Below, in pieces: positions 35,541 through 43,691 of a stretch of DNA of 64,000 nt; positions within the stretch are counted from its first letter, which is position 1; every line of letters begins with the position of its first letter. The notes below the pieces were generated by a model. That model searched no databases. It saw only the letters and a program-made list of their open reading frames with translations, and was not told the origin of the DNA. The DNA is from Nocardia altamirensis NBRC 108246 (lineage in GTDB: Bacteria > Actinomycetota > Actinomycetes > Mycobacteriales > Mycobacteriaceae): assembly GCF_001612685.1 (NCBI RefSeq), contig NZ_BDAY01000061.1:1-64000 (forward strand), read 5' to 3'. The translations under genes were made by a program, and so were the position numbers.

Positions 35541-36818
35541 GTGGGTGCGCTGGTCAAGGGACAGAACAGGGCGCTTGCCGCGGCGCGGGTCGTCGTATCG
35601 GTGCGGACCGAGGCGGCCGTCGATGTGTCGGCGCTGTTGGTGACCGAGGCGGGCGTAGTGCGCTCGGACGATGATTTCGTGTTCTTCAATCAGCCCAGTG
35701 CGCCCGGAGTCGTGTTGCAGGCGGGAGCCCCCGGGGCATTGGCGGTTTCGTTCGACGAGGTGCCTGCCGAGATAGTGCAGTTGCGCGCGGTCATCACGTT
35801 GGCCGATCCGACGGAGGCCTTCGGGCGGTACGGCGCTCCAGTGGCGACCGTGGCCGACGCGAGCGGAAATGTGTTGTACGAGTACCGGATCGAAGGCCTC
35901 GACAGCGAGTCTGTGGTCATCGCGTTGGAGCTCTATCGCCGCGGGGCGGAGTGGAAGGTCCGGGCGGTAGGGCAGGGGTATGCGGGCGGCTTCGCGGCAC
36001 TCGTCACCGATCACGGTGTGCGAGTGGACGATGCGGACGAGTCCGCAGAAATGCACCGTGCGCCCGGGCAGGTCTCGCCTGCCGAACCTCAGATCCGCAC
36101 CGTCCCAGGCGAAGCCGCGCTCTCCTTCGAGAAGCGTGAAAAACTCGACCTGCGCAAGCGTGCCGTCGCCAAGGTGCTCCTCGACAAGAATGCCTTCGGC
36201 GTCCGGGCGCGGGTGGTGCTGGTGATCGACAAGACCGGCAGCATGCTCAAGCAATACCGCACCCAGGTCGTGCATCGCGTGGTGCAGCGGATGGTCCCGG
36301 TGGCCATCCAGCTCGACGACAACGGCGCACTGGAGGCGTATCTCTACGCGCTGTCGTTCGCCAAGTTGCCCGACATCACCGTCGAGCACAGCGACGCATG
36401 GGCGGAGACCTTCCTGCATCTCGGCGGCACCCACGGCGGCATCGACTACGACCGGATCGGTGGCCGCAACGACGAATTGCCGATCATGCGCGACATCATG
36501 GACTCGCTACGCCCTGGCGACGGGCCGACCTTGATCCTCTTCTTCACCGACGGCGGCTTCGCGAAGAAGCGTGAGATCGCCGCGCTCATGCGCGAGGCCT
36601 CGCACCTGCCTGCCTTCTGGCAGTTCATCGGCCTCGGCAAGGCCAACTACGGTGTCCTCCGGTCGCTCGACGAGATGACGGATCGAATCGTCGACAACGC
36701 AGGCTTTTTCGCACTCGACGACATCGACCGGGTGGATGACGCCGAGCTGTATGCGCGCCTGCTCGGCGAGTTTCCCGACTGGATCAAGGCCGCCACGTCG
36801 GCGGGCGTGTTGCGCTGA
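35541..36818 (+). CDS. TerD-vWA fusion protein, tellurite-resistance/stress type
   Basis: A 425-residue protein. Residues 1-175 are a TerD domain (DVSALLVTEAGVVRSDDDFV, FFNQPSAPGVVL, GQGYAGGFAALVTDHGV), normally a calcium-binding module. From about 220 to 410 there is a von Willebrand A domain with the metal-ion site DKTGSM beginning at D230 and a later FFTDGGFAKK. The pairing is the TerF-like architecture found in Ter stress systems. GTG 35541 has GGGAG five bases upstream. A second TerD protein with an HNH nuclease lies 7 kb downstream; no TerB, TerC or TerY gene is adjacent. Confidence 0.85.
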   Translation: MGALVKGQNRALAAARVVVSVRTEAAVDVSALLVTEAGVVRSDDDFVFFNQPSAPGVVLQAGAPGALAVSFDEVPAEIVQLRAVITLADPTEAFGRYGAPVATVADASGNVLYEYRIEGLDSESVVIALELYRRGAEWKVRAVGQGYAGGFAALVTDHGVRVDDADESAEMHRAPGQVSPAEPQIRTVPGEAALSFEKREKLDLRKRAVAKVLLDKNAFGVRARVVLVIDKTGSMLKQYRTQVVHRVVQRMVPVAIQLDDNGALEAYLYALSFAKLPDITVEHSDAWAETFLHLGGTHGGIDYDRIGGRNDELPIMRDIMDSLRPGDGPTLILFFTDGGFAKKREIAALMREASHLPAFWQFIGLGKANYGVLRSLDEMTDRIVDNAGFFALDDIDRVDDAELYARLLGEFPDWIKAATSAGVLR

Positions 36819-36845
36819 CCCTCCGCGTGGCGTTGTGAAATATGG

Positions 36846-37364
36846 TCAGTGCCTTGGCATCTGCTCTATCGCCCAGCGTGCCCACTCCTCGTTCATCGCG
36901 CAGTACCGTTCGCCCCACTCGAGCGCGATCCGGCCGTATCGGGAGTACTCGTCGTCCGGCCAGTCGATGGATTCGCGCAGTTCGCTGAGTTCGGCCGCCT
37001 CGGCGGCGGCGAGCATCGCGAGTTCGTTGAGGTAGGACTCGGCCTGCTTTCGGGACAGCACACCGAGGAAGAAGACGCGGAGCAATTTCTCGTTGCGCGC
37101 CAGCGGTTTCGGCTTGGTTTCGGTGAGCCAGCGGCGCAGCTCGGTCAGGCCGGCGTCGGAGATCGTGTATTCCTTGCGGCCGCGCGGTCCCGCGTCCGAC
37201 ACGGCTATCAAGCCGGCCTCGGCCAGCGCGCTGAGTTCGGTATAGATCTGGCTCTGCGTTCCCGACCATGCGTAGGCCAGCGAGGACTTGAACTGCTGGA
37301 TCAGGTCGTAACCGCTGGCCGGGCACTCGGCCAGCATGCCGAGGATTGCATACCGGAGACTCAT
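36846..37364 (-). CDS. PadR-family transcriptional regulator
   Basis: A 172-residue PadR protein: MSLRYAILGMLAECPASGYD begins the winged helix, SQIYTELSALAEAGLI and GRKEYTISDAGLTEL complete it, and the C-terminal half is the helical Vir_act_alpha_C dimerisation domain (residues 90-170). ATG 37364 is preferred to 37385. It is divergent from a carotenoid oxygenase gene with tandem operator-like repeats between them. Confidence 0.85.
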   Translation of the reverse strand: MSLRYAILGMLAECPASGYDLIQQFKSSLAYAWSGTQSQIYTELSALAEAGLIAVSDAGPRGRKEYTISDAGLTELRRWLTETKPKPLARNEKLLRVFFLGVLSRKQAESYLNELAMLAAAEAAELSELRESIDWPDDEYSRYGRIALEWGERYCAMNEEWARWAIEQMPRH

Positions 37365-37383
37365 GCGGGTCACCCTACATTCC

Positions 37384-37431
37384 ACTCTTGACAGGTCGAA
37401 TCAGGTGATTCTACTTTTGACATGTCAGAAT
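37384..37431. promoter_or_regulatory. Two tandem operator-like boxes, PadR candidate
   Basis: ACTCTTGACAGGTC-GAAT (37384-37401) and ACTTTTGACATGTCAGAAT (37413-37431) are direct repeats 29 bases apart. The second contains the perfect palindrome TGACATGTCA inside ATTCT and AGAAT arms. They lie 20 bases from the PadR start, so autoregulation is likely. Confidence 0.6.
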
Positions 37432-37511
37432 AGGAATACGCGAGCGACCGTCGCGTCGCCCACCTTCGGACCGAGCCGCTTGCGGGCGCTCGATCAGATC
37501 GGTTGTCTCCC

Positions 37512-38840
37512 ATGACTACTGCGCTTCCCCATCTCACCGGCAACTACGCGCCCGTCACCGACGAATTGACCGTCGTCGACCTTCCCGTCACCGGGCAGAT
37601 CCCGCCCGAGCTCACCGGCTGGTACCTGCGCAACGGCCCGAATCCGCATGCCGCAGCGTCGCGCCACTGGTTCGCCGGCGACGGCATGGTGCACGGCGTG
37701 CGGATCGAGAACGGTCGGGCGGTCTCGTACCGCAACCGTTGGGTCCGCACGACCACCTTCACCGACGGTGCCCGCGGCTACGACGAAGCAGGCAACCGGG
37801 ATTTTTCGGCCGGGGTCGCCAACACCCACGTCGTCCGGCATGCCGGACGCACGCTTGCGTTGGTCGAGTCGTCGTATCCGTACGAGTTGACCTGTGAGCT
37901 GGACACCGTCGGCTCCTACGATTTCGACGGGAAACTGCGCACGGCGATGACCGCGCATCCGAAGACCTGTCCGGTCACCGGCGAGTTGCACTTCTTCGGC
38001 TACGAGGTGGTCAGAGAGCCGTTCCTGACCTATCACCGGGCAGACGCGGACGGGAATCTGCTGATCAGCCGCCCCATCGACGTGCCTGCCGCAACCATGC
38101 ACCACGATTTCAACCTCACGGCGGAGCACGTCGTATTCATGGATCTGCCAGTCCTGTTCGATCGGGAGACCGCGGCGTCCGGCGGGGGCATGCCGTTCCG
38201 CTGGAGTGACGACCACCAGGCAAGGCTCGGGGTGCTGCGGCGCGACGACCCGTTCGGTGAGGTGCGCTGGTTCTCGATCGACCCCTGCTATGTCTTCCAC
38301 CCGCTCAACGCGCACGACGAGCCGGGGAAGATCGTGCTGTTCGTGATGCGCTATCCGGAGTTGTGGCGGACCGATTCGCATGTCTTCGAGAAGGCGACGC
38401 TCTGGCGCTGGACCATCGATCTCGCCGCGGGCACCGTCGCCGAGGAACAGGTCGACGATCGGGCCGCCGAGTTCCCCCGGGTGGACGATCGCCTGATCGG
38501 CCTGGACGCGCGCTTCGGACACGTCGCGGTGGCCGTGGATTCCGGTGCACTGTTGCGCGGCGGGGATTCCGGTGCGCTGCTCCGCTACGACCTGCACACC
38601 GGCAGCAGCACGACCCACGAATTCGGGCCAGGCCGCACGCCGGGCGAGGCGGTCTTCGCCCCGGCAGACGAGAACCCCGGCGGCAACGGCTACTTGATGA
38701 CCTACGTCTACGACGCCGAATCCGATCGCAGCGAGCTGGTCATCCTGGACGCCACCGACCTGACCGCAGCACCGGTCGCCACGATCCAGCTACCGCGCCG
38801 AGTCCCGTTCGGCTTCCACGGAAGCTGGCTCGCCGACTGA
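37512..38840 (+). CDS. Carotenoid oxygenase family protein
   Basis: A 442-residue seven-blade propeller enzyme that cleaves carotenoids, apocarotenoids or stilbene-like phenolics with Fe(II). The start has the family hallmark LTGWYLRNGPNPH. The four iron His are expected in TAHPKTCP, MHHDFNLT, FHPLNAHDE and the C-terminal FGFHGSW. An in-frame duplication of nine residues (DSGALLRGG repeated as DSGALLRYD) is present near residue 345. ATG 37512 is used; the upstream TTG at 37503 is possible. It is divergent from PadR. PadR proteins classically sense phenolic acids, which would fit a lignostilbene-type substrate, but that is inference. Confidence 0.85.
   Translation: MTTALPHLTGNYAPVTDELTVVDLPVTGQIPPELTGWYLRNGPNPHAAASRHWFAGDGMVHGVRIENGRAVSYRNRWVRTTTFTDGARGYDEAGNRDFSAGVANTHVVRHAGRTLALVESSYPYELTCELDTVGSYDFDGKLRTAMTAHPKTCPVTGELHFFGYEVVREPFLTYHRADADGNLLISRPIDVPAATMHHDFNLTAEHVVFMDLPVLFDRETAASGGGMPFRWSDDHQARLGVLRRDDPFGEVRWFSIDPCYVFHPLNAHDEPGKIVLFVMRYPELWRTDSHVFEKATLWRWTIDLAAGTVAEEQVDDRAAEFPRVDDRLIGLDARFGHVAVAVDSGALLRGGDSGALLRYDLHTGSSTTHEFGPGRTPGEAVFAPADENPGGNGYLMTYVYDAESDRSELVILDATDLTAAPVATIQLPRRVPFGFHGSWLAD
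38538..38591 (+). repeat. 27-bp tandem duplication inside the carotenoid oxygenase gene
   Basis: Two adjacent 27-base units both beginning GATTCCGGTGC encode DSGALLRGG and DSGALLRYD. The copies differ at several bases, mostly silent, so the duplication is not recent or is under selection. It adds one loop length in a beta-propeller blade. Confidence 0.65.
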
Positions 38841-38906
38841 CTTTCGGCCGCTACCAGCGCATTCGTACCTCCTAGCCGCTCGGGCGGCAGGGGGTGCGGG
38901 TCTCGG

Positions 38907-39185
38907 CTAGCCGATGACGGCGTTCATGATGGTGCCCGCGCTGGTGGCGACGACGCCACCGATCATCGCGCCTGCCACCATCTTCGGGGAGTCCAGGCCG
39001 CCGCCGGTCCATTTCTCCCAGGCGAACTTGCCGCCCGCGTAGACGATGGCGGTGATGCCGGCGAGCAGGACGAACCAGGTGAAGTACCGGACCAGTTGGA
39101 GGAACTTGTCGGAAACGGGCGGCGCCTCGGGCTGCGGGTTTCCGATCTGCGCAAGCAGGGTGTCGTGCACGGCAAGCAAGATCAT
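38907..39185 (-). CDS. VirB2/TrbC-like small membrane protein
   Basis: A 92-residue protein with a short N-terminal segment (LAQIGNPQPEAPPVSDKF), then two transmembrane helices: YFTWFVLLAGITAIVYAGG and MVAGAMIGGVVATSAGTIM, separated by a short polar loop KFAWEKWTGGG. This topology and the Gly/Ala-rich second helix resemble conjugative pilin subunits of the VirB2/TrbC group, but no other secretion gene is near. It is about 70 percent identical to the divergent gene at 39634-39924. Confidence 0.6.
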   Translation of the reverse strand: MILLAVHDTLLAQIGNPQPEAPPVSDKFLQLVRYFTWFVLLAGITAIVYAGGKFAWEKWTGGGLDSPKMVAGAMIGGVVATSAGTIMNAVIG

Positions 39186-39633
39186 CGTGGTCAGCTCACT
39201 CTGGATTCGGGACGGGACATAGTCGCTGACAGTGATGGTATCGGTTTGTTCGCTGCTACGCAGTCACGTCTGCACAGCAAAGGTGGTCGAAGTCGGCGCA
39301 TGGCCCGCGGCCGGCGGCGTCGAGGGGTGGGTCGGCACAGGAAAGTTCGGTGTCGCGGGGGCCTTGCCGGGGTTGCGGTAGGTCGGGATGATGGAAGGGG
39401 CGGGGTGCTCGAAGACCCGGGCCGCCGCCCACTGCCGGATCCGCCGGCGGGTTGCTACTACCGCTTGGGGGCCGATTCCGCAGGTGATCGCGGCGGGTGC
39501 TGTGTTGTTCTGCGCAGAGCGCCCATGGCGCGTCGGCGGACCCGTATCCTCGACCATGATCGAATGCGTCGGTGGTTTAACAACTTTCGCGCGTGGTAGC
39601 TCGATGGTTGTAGCGGAGTGTAGGGAGTAGACG
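39186..39633. other. 448-base divergent spacer
   Basis: The region between the two paralogous membrane proteins. It holds open frames on both strands without ribosome sites or family resemblance. It must contain two divergent promoters; no palindrome was noticed. The spacer is not an inverted copy of itself as far as can be seen, so only the genes were duplicated or retained. Confidence 0.4.
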
Positions 39634-39924
39634 GTGAGCATCATTCTGGCGTCGGTCGGAGATACCTTCACGACTCTGGCGCAGATCAGCAACCCCACCC
39701 CGGAGGCGCCACCCCTGTCGGACAAGCTGTTACAGATGGTTCGGTACCTGACCTGGTTCGCGATCCTGTCGGGCATCCTCGCCATCGTCTTCGCAGGCGG
39801 CAAGTTCGCCTGGGAGAAATGGCAGGGCGGTGCACTCCAATCGCCCAAGATGGTCGCGGGAGCGATGATCGGCGGCGTGGTCGCCACCAGCGCGGGCACC
39901 ATCATGAACGCGTTGGTCGGCTAG
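39634..39924 (+). CDS. VirB2/TrbC-like small membrane protein, divergent paralogue
   Basis: A 96-residue protein with the same plan as its divergent partner: polar N-terminus with ISNPTPEAPPLSDKLL, helix YLTWFAILSGILAIVFAGG, loop KFAWEKWQGGALQSPK, and helix MVAGAMIGGVVATSAGTIM. The loop-plus-second-helix block is nearly invariant between copies, so it carries the function. GTG 39634 is preceded by AGGGAG. Possible roles are pilin-like subunit or small holin-like membrane protein. Confidence 0.6.
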   Translation: MSIILASVGDTFTTLAQISNPTPEAPPLSDKLLQMVRYLTWFAILSGILAIVFAGGKFAWEKWQGGALQSPKMVAGAMIGGVVATSAGTIMNALVG

Positions 39925-39960
39925 CACGCTCGGCGGGCGGTGCGTCCACAGAGGCTTGGC

Positions 39961-39994
39961 ACTATTCACAGAGGTGACAACCTCTGTGAATAGT
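39961..39994. repeat. Perfect 14-bp inverted repeat
   Basis: Arms ACTATTCACAGAGG (39961-39974) and its complement (39981-39994) with a six-base loop, TGACAA. It follows the VirB2-like gene by 36 bases and precedes the convergent globin stop, so it can work as a bidirectional terminator. The TTCACAGA core is shared with the palindrome at 1-45. Confidence 0.7.
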
Positions 39995-40032
39995 CGACAG
40001 GGTTTGTGAGAGGCGCTGGCGGCCCGGCGCGG

Positions 40033-40473
40033 TCAGTCGCCTGCCCATGTCCAGTGGGGTACTTCGCGGATCGGGTGCAACTGTGCGTCGGTCTTTGCGT
40101 GTGAGTTCTGCTGGGCCACTTGGGCTCCGAACGAGACGTGCTCGTAGACGGCCTGGCGGAAGTCGGGGTTGTCGAAAAGTCCTGCCTCTTCGAAGGATTC
40201 CATGTACACCTCGATGAACCGCTCTCGCTGCGCGTCGGTGATGGCCAGGCTGCGGTGCACCGCGATGAGATAGTCGAAGCCAAGCGCGCGGCTGAATCGG
40301 TCAGGCCCGCCGAAGGATTCGGCGGTGAACCAGGTGAGATGGTCGACATGATCCGGTAGTCGCTCGGTGAACAGGGTTTTCAGCACCGGATCGGCGAGTG
40401 CCTTGTCGTAGAACGCCGTTTCGACGCGATGCAACACCGCGTCGCCGCCGACGTGTTCGAACAGACTGGGCAT
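40033..40473 (-). CDS. Truncated haemoglobin, group II-like
   Basis: A 146-residue truncated globin. SLFEHVGGDAVLHRVETAFY is the A/B helix region, ADPVLKTLF the short CD segment, and the proximal haem His is H73 in IAVHRSLAI. The C-terminus has the HWTW sequence usual in the O/II-type group. It would bind oxygen or scavenge nitric oxide and peroxide. Single gene, convergent with the VirB2-like gene. Confidence 0.8.
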   Translation of the reverse strand: MPSLFEHVGGDAVLHRVETAFYDKALADPVLKTLFTERLPDHVDHLTWFTAESFGGPDRFSRALGFDYLIAVHRSLAITDAQRERFIEVYMESFEEAGLFDNPDFRQAVYEHVSFGAQVAQQNSHAKTDAQLHPIREVPHWTWAGD

Positions 40474-40640
40474 GAGGACCTCCGAACAGGAGAGGCAAAT
40501 CGAACTTCCTCATTAGAGGCCGCACATCCTTCGGTGTCTCCGGATTGCCGCGTATTGGACCCCGCCGCCTGCCCGTCGTGAGCTGCGATCGCCCAGGATT
40601 AGGAATCGCACTGTCCTAAGTCGTTCGTACCTTGGATCTC

Positions 40641-41420
40641 ATGACGAACTCGATGAATATGGTCACGCCCCAGACGCTTTCGGCCGAGGCGATACAGCGC
40701 TATCGCAGTGAGGGGTTCCTGCACATCCCTCGGGTGCTCGATCCCGCGGAGGTGCGGGAGTTTCTCGACGACGCACGTGCGCAACTCGACCGGGAGCAGA
40801 AGGCGTCCTGGGACGACGGGCACGGCAACGTGATGGATTGGGTGGTCGAACCGGAGGCCAAGAGCGCGGCGATGCGCCGACTAGCGCTGCATCCCGGCAT
40901 CACCGGGATCGCGGAGAAGCTCGCCGGTCGTCCGCTGCGCATGTTCAAGAGTGAGTTGCTCCGCAAACGGACCGTCGGTGCCGCCCCGACGCCGCTGCAC
41001 ATCGACGCTCCTGCGTTCCCCATCGCGGGGACCGACGTGACGTTGACCGTGTGGGTCGCGCTCGTCGACGTGCCGGTCGAGCGCGGTTGCATGACATTCA
41101 TCCCCGGCTCGCATCATGGGCAGGCCGATGCCGGAATGTCTTTCGAGCCGCGTCCGCAACTGCGCTGGTGGCCGCGGGTCACGGTGCCGCTGCGCGCAGG
41201 CGACTGCACCGTCCATAGTGCGCGTCTCGCGCATGCGGCCGGGACCAATGAAACCGACGTCGCCCGAATCAGTTTGGCGACGGTGTACATGGATGCCGAA
41301 GCCACCTATGACCCAGCCCCTGCGGGGGCCGAGTCGAACTACCAGGACGAGGTGGTGGATATCGCGCCTGGGCAGCCGATGGATACCGCCCGCTATCCGC
41401 GGGTCGGGTCGAGCGCATAG
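40641..41420 (+). CDS. Phytanoyl-CoA dioxygenase (PhyH) family protein
   Basis: A 259-residue Fe(II)/2-oxoglutarate dioxygenase. The iron triad begins with HID (H120, D122 in TPLHIDAPAF), the distal His is expected in TVHSARLAHAAG, and the Arg that holds 2-oxoglutarate in DVARISLAT. The family hydroxylates phytanoyl-CoA and many secondary metabolites. ATG 40641 is chosen over the TTG at 40632. It lies 180 bases upstream of CYP125 in the same direction but a KstR-type site separates them, so it may not share control. Confidence 0.8.
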   Translation: MTNSMNMVTPQTLSAEAIQRYRSEGFLHIPRVLDPAEVREFLDDARAQLDREQKASWDDGHGNVMDWVVEPEAKSAAMRRLALHPGITGIAEKLAGRPLRMFKSELLRKRTVGAAPTPLHIDAPAFPIAGTDVTLTVWVALVDVPVERGCMTFIPGSHHGQADAGMSFEPRPQLRWWPRVTVPLRAGDCTVHSARLAHAAGTNETDVARISLATVYMDAEATYDPAPAGAESNYQDEVVDIAPGQPMDTARYPRVGSSA

Positions 41421-41545
41421 CACGCTGACGCCGTCGAACGCCGTCCGTGGGTCCAGGCGGCGTTCGCCGTATTGGTGGAAGGATCAAGTAAACGGGTTTT
41501 ACTAAACACTGTTCACAAGGTCGCGATCTGTGGTTGCATCTCAAT

Positions 41546-41559
41546 TGGAACGCGTTCCA
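41546..41559. promoter_or_regulatory. KstR-type operator upstream of CYP125
   Basis: TGGAACGCGTTCCA is a perfect 14-base palindrome and fits the KstR motif TnnAACnnGTTnnA completely. It lies 44 bases upstream of the CYP125 GTG. KstR is the TetR repressor of cholesterol catabolism in mycobacteria and rhodococci. Confidence 0.8.
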
Positions 41560-41603
41560 CACAATGTCGTGAGGTCTGCAGCCCAGACCGGTAGGAGATA
41601 ACC

Positions 41604-42839
41604 GTGACCGTGACCACGCCCTCGATCCCCGCAGGATTCGACTTCACCGACCCAGACATGCTCGCCAAGCGACTGCCCGTTCAGGAGTTCGCCGAGCTGC
41701 GCCGCACCGCCCCCGTGTGGTGGTGCGCGCAGTCCGGCCGGTCCAGCGGGTTCGACGACGGCGGCTACTGGGTCGTCTCCAAACTCGACCACATCAAGGA
41801 GATCTCGAAGCATCCGGAGCTGTACTCGTCGCACGAGAACGGTTCCATCATCCGGTTCAACGAAGAAGTCAGCCCCGAGCAGATCGACATGCTCAGCGAC
41901 ATGCTGCTGATCAACCTCGATCCGCCCAAGCACACCAAGGTCCGCCGGATCATCTCGAAGGGCTTCACGCCGCGCGCGATCGAGAGCCTGCGCGCCGCGC
42001 TCACCGAGCGCGCCGAGCGAATCGTGCACGAGGCCAAGAAGTCCGGCACCGGCGACTTCGTCGAACAGGTCGCCTGCGAACTGCCGCTGCAGGCGATCGC
42101 CGAACTCATCGGCATCCCGCAGGACGACCGCAAGAAGATCTTCGACTGGTCCAACCAGATGATCTCCTACGACGACCCCGAATTCGAAGGCGATCACCAG
42201 GCCGCCACCGCCGAGGTGATGGGCTACGCGTGGAACATGGCCGAGGAGCGCCGCAAGTGTCCGGCCGACGACATCGTCACCCAGCTGGTCAACGCCGATA
42301 TCGACGGCGAAGGCCTGGCGTCGGACGAGTTCGCCTTCTTCGTCATTCTGCTCTCGGTGGCGGGCAACGAGACCACCCGCAACTCGATCACGCACGGCAT
42401 GAAGGCCTTCGTGGACAACCCGGCGCAATGGGAGCTGTACAAGGAGCAGCGTCCGCGCACCGCGCCCGACGAGATCGTCCGCTGGGCGACCCCGGTGAAT
42501 GCCTTCCAGCGCACCGCGACCCAGGATCTGGAGCTCGGCGGCCAGCTGATCAAGAAGGGTCAGCGGATCGGATTGTTCTACGGCTCGGCCAATTTCGACG
42601 AGGACGCGTTCAACGACCCGTTCAGCTTCGATGTGCTGCGCAACCCCAACCCGCACGTCGGGTTCGGCGGCACCGGCACCCACTACTGCGTCGGCGCCAA
42701 TCTCGCTCGCCTGCAGATCGATCTGATGTTCAACGCGATCGCCGACGCGATGCCGAACCTGAGCCAGGTCGCCGATCCGGTCCGGCTTCGCTCGGGGTGG
42801 CTGAACGGCATCAAACGGTGGGACGTCAAATACGCTTGA
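41604..42839 (+). CDS. cyp125: Steroid C26(27)-monooxygenase, CYP125-type cytochrome P450
   Basis: A 411-residue P450 very similar, as remembered, to Mycobacterium tuberculosis CYP125A1: IPAGFDFTDPDMLAKRLPV near the start, SKGFTPRAIESL, the I-helix VAGNETTRNS, ExxR-region APDEIVRWATPV, and haem loop GFGGTGTHYCVG with ligand C362. The enzyme oxidises the terminal methyl of the cholesterol or cholest-4-en-3-one side chain to alcohol, aldehyde and acid, the entry step of side-chain degradation. GTG 41604 has AGGAG six bases upstream. A KstR palindrome in the promoter supports the assignment. Which of several CYP125 paralogues it is cannot be decided. Confidence 0.9.
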   Translation: MTVTTPSIPAGFDFTDPDMLAKRLPVQEFAELRRTAPVWWCAQSGRSSGFDDGGYWVVSKLDHIKEISKHPELYSSHENGSIIRFNEEVSPEQIDMLSDMLLINLDPPKHTKVRRIISKGFTPRAIESLRAALTERAERIVHEAKKSGTGDFVEQVACELPLQAIAELIGIPQDDRKKIFDWSNQMISYDDPEFEGDHQAATAEVMGYAWNMAEERRKCPADDIVTQLVNADIDGEGLASDEFAFFVILLSVAGNETTRNSITHGMKAFVDNPAQWELYKEQRPRTAPDEIVRWATPVNAFQRTATQDLELGGQLIKKGQRIGLFYGSANFDEDAFNDPFSFDVLRNPNPHVGFGGTGTHYCVGANLARLQIDLMFNAIADAMPNLSQVADPVRLRSGWLNGIKRWDVKYA

Positions 42840-42863
42840 GCGATCAAGCGTGAAGGAGGCGGT

Positions 42864-43595
42864 GTGAGTAACCCCAAACCGAGGGGCCGCTCGCCGGTCG
42901 TGACCGACGCGGAGATCCGGCGGGTGGCCCGGACGCTGCTGGTCGAGCACGGCCCTGACGCGGTGAGCCTGCGTGCGATCGCGCGCGCGCTCGGCATCAC
43001 CGCGCCCGCGCTGTACCGGTACTACGGCTCGCTGGACGACCTGCTCGAAACGCTGCGTCTCGAGTTCTGCGCCGACCTCGCCGCCGAACTGTCGGCCGAG
43101 ATCGCGACGCTGCCGGACGACGGCGTCGTCCAGTTCTTCGCCATCTGCCAGGGATTTCGACGCTGGGCGCTGGCGCACACCAGGGAGTTCACCCTGGTGT
43201 TCGCCTCGCCGGGCAGCGGAGAGGCCAGGGCGCTGCGCCGCTTCGACGAGCCGTTCGGCCGGATCTTCCTCGCCGCCGCGGGCAGGCTGCTCGCCAACTA
43301 CGACATCGTGACGCCGCGCACCGACGTCATTCCGCCGGAGTTGCGCGAGGACCTCGTGCATTTCCAGACCGAGCTGCTCGCCTCGCTGTCGGAGTCCGGG
43401 CAGAAGTTTCCCGCGGAGAAGCTCGACCTCGGCGTCACCTATCTGATGATCCAGATGTGGGCCCGCCTCTACGGCCACGTGACGCTGGAGGTTTTCGGCA
43501 ATTACCCCATCCCGCTGTCGAATCCGGAGGTCCTGTTCGACGCGACGCTCGCCGAGCTCGGTCGCACCATAGGCCTGCTCGACGAGCGCGAGTAG
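42864..43595 (+). CDS. TetR-family regulator with WHG-type C-terminal domain
   Basis: A 243-residue regulator. Residues 15-60 form the TetR helix-turn-helix (LRAIARALGITAPALYRYYG). The C-terminal domain contains MIQMWARLYGHVTLEVFG, the WHG signature of the TetR_C_33 type. GTG 42864 has GAAGGAGG upstream and is 24 bases after the CYP125 stop, so the two are probably cotranscribed. It is not KstR itself, whose N-terminus and length differ. Confidence 0.85.
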   Translation: MSNPKPRGRSPVVTDAEIRRVARTLLVEHGPDAVSLRAIARALGITAPALYRYYGSLDDLLETLRLEFCADLAAELSAEIATLPDDGVVQFFAICQGFRRWALAHTREFTLVFASPGSGEARALRRFDEPFGRIFLAAAGRLLANYDIVTPRTDVIPPELREDLVHFQTELLASLSESGQKFPAEKLDLGVTYLMIQMWARLYGHVTLEVFGNYPIPLSNPEVLFDATLAELGRTIGLLDERE

Positions 43596-43619
43596 CCGAG
43601 ATCCGCACTCCTTCGGTGG

Positions 43620-43657
43620 ATCGGCACCGGTTGCGGGCGCCCGGAACCGGTGCGGAT
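43620..43657. terminator. Hairpin between convergent genes
   Basis: GCACCGGTT (43624-43632) pairs with AACCGGTGC (43645-43653) around a 12-base loop; with one mismatch the stem extends to ATC/GAT. It sits between the convergent TetR and HNH genes and probably terminates both. Confidence 0.6.
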
Positions 43658-43691
43658 CCCCGGAGCGGGTGCGGATTTGCAGAAGGGGCAC

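Noticed and set aside
39264..39905. 213-codon frame on the minus strand
   Set aside because: Antisense to the VirB2-like gene and its promoter; no recognisable features.
41541..43691. 716-codon frame on the minus strand
   Set aside because: It runs opposite CYP125 and TetR, which are certain genes with ribosome sites.
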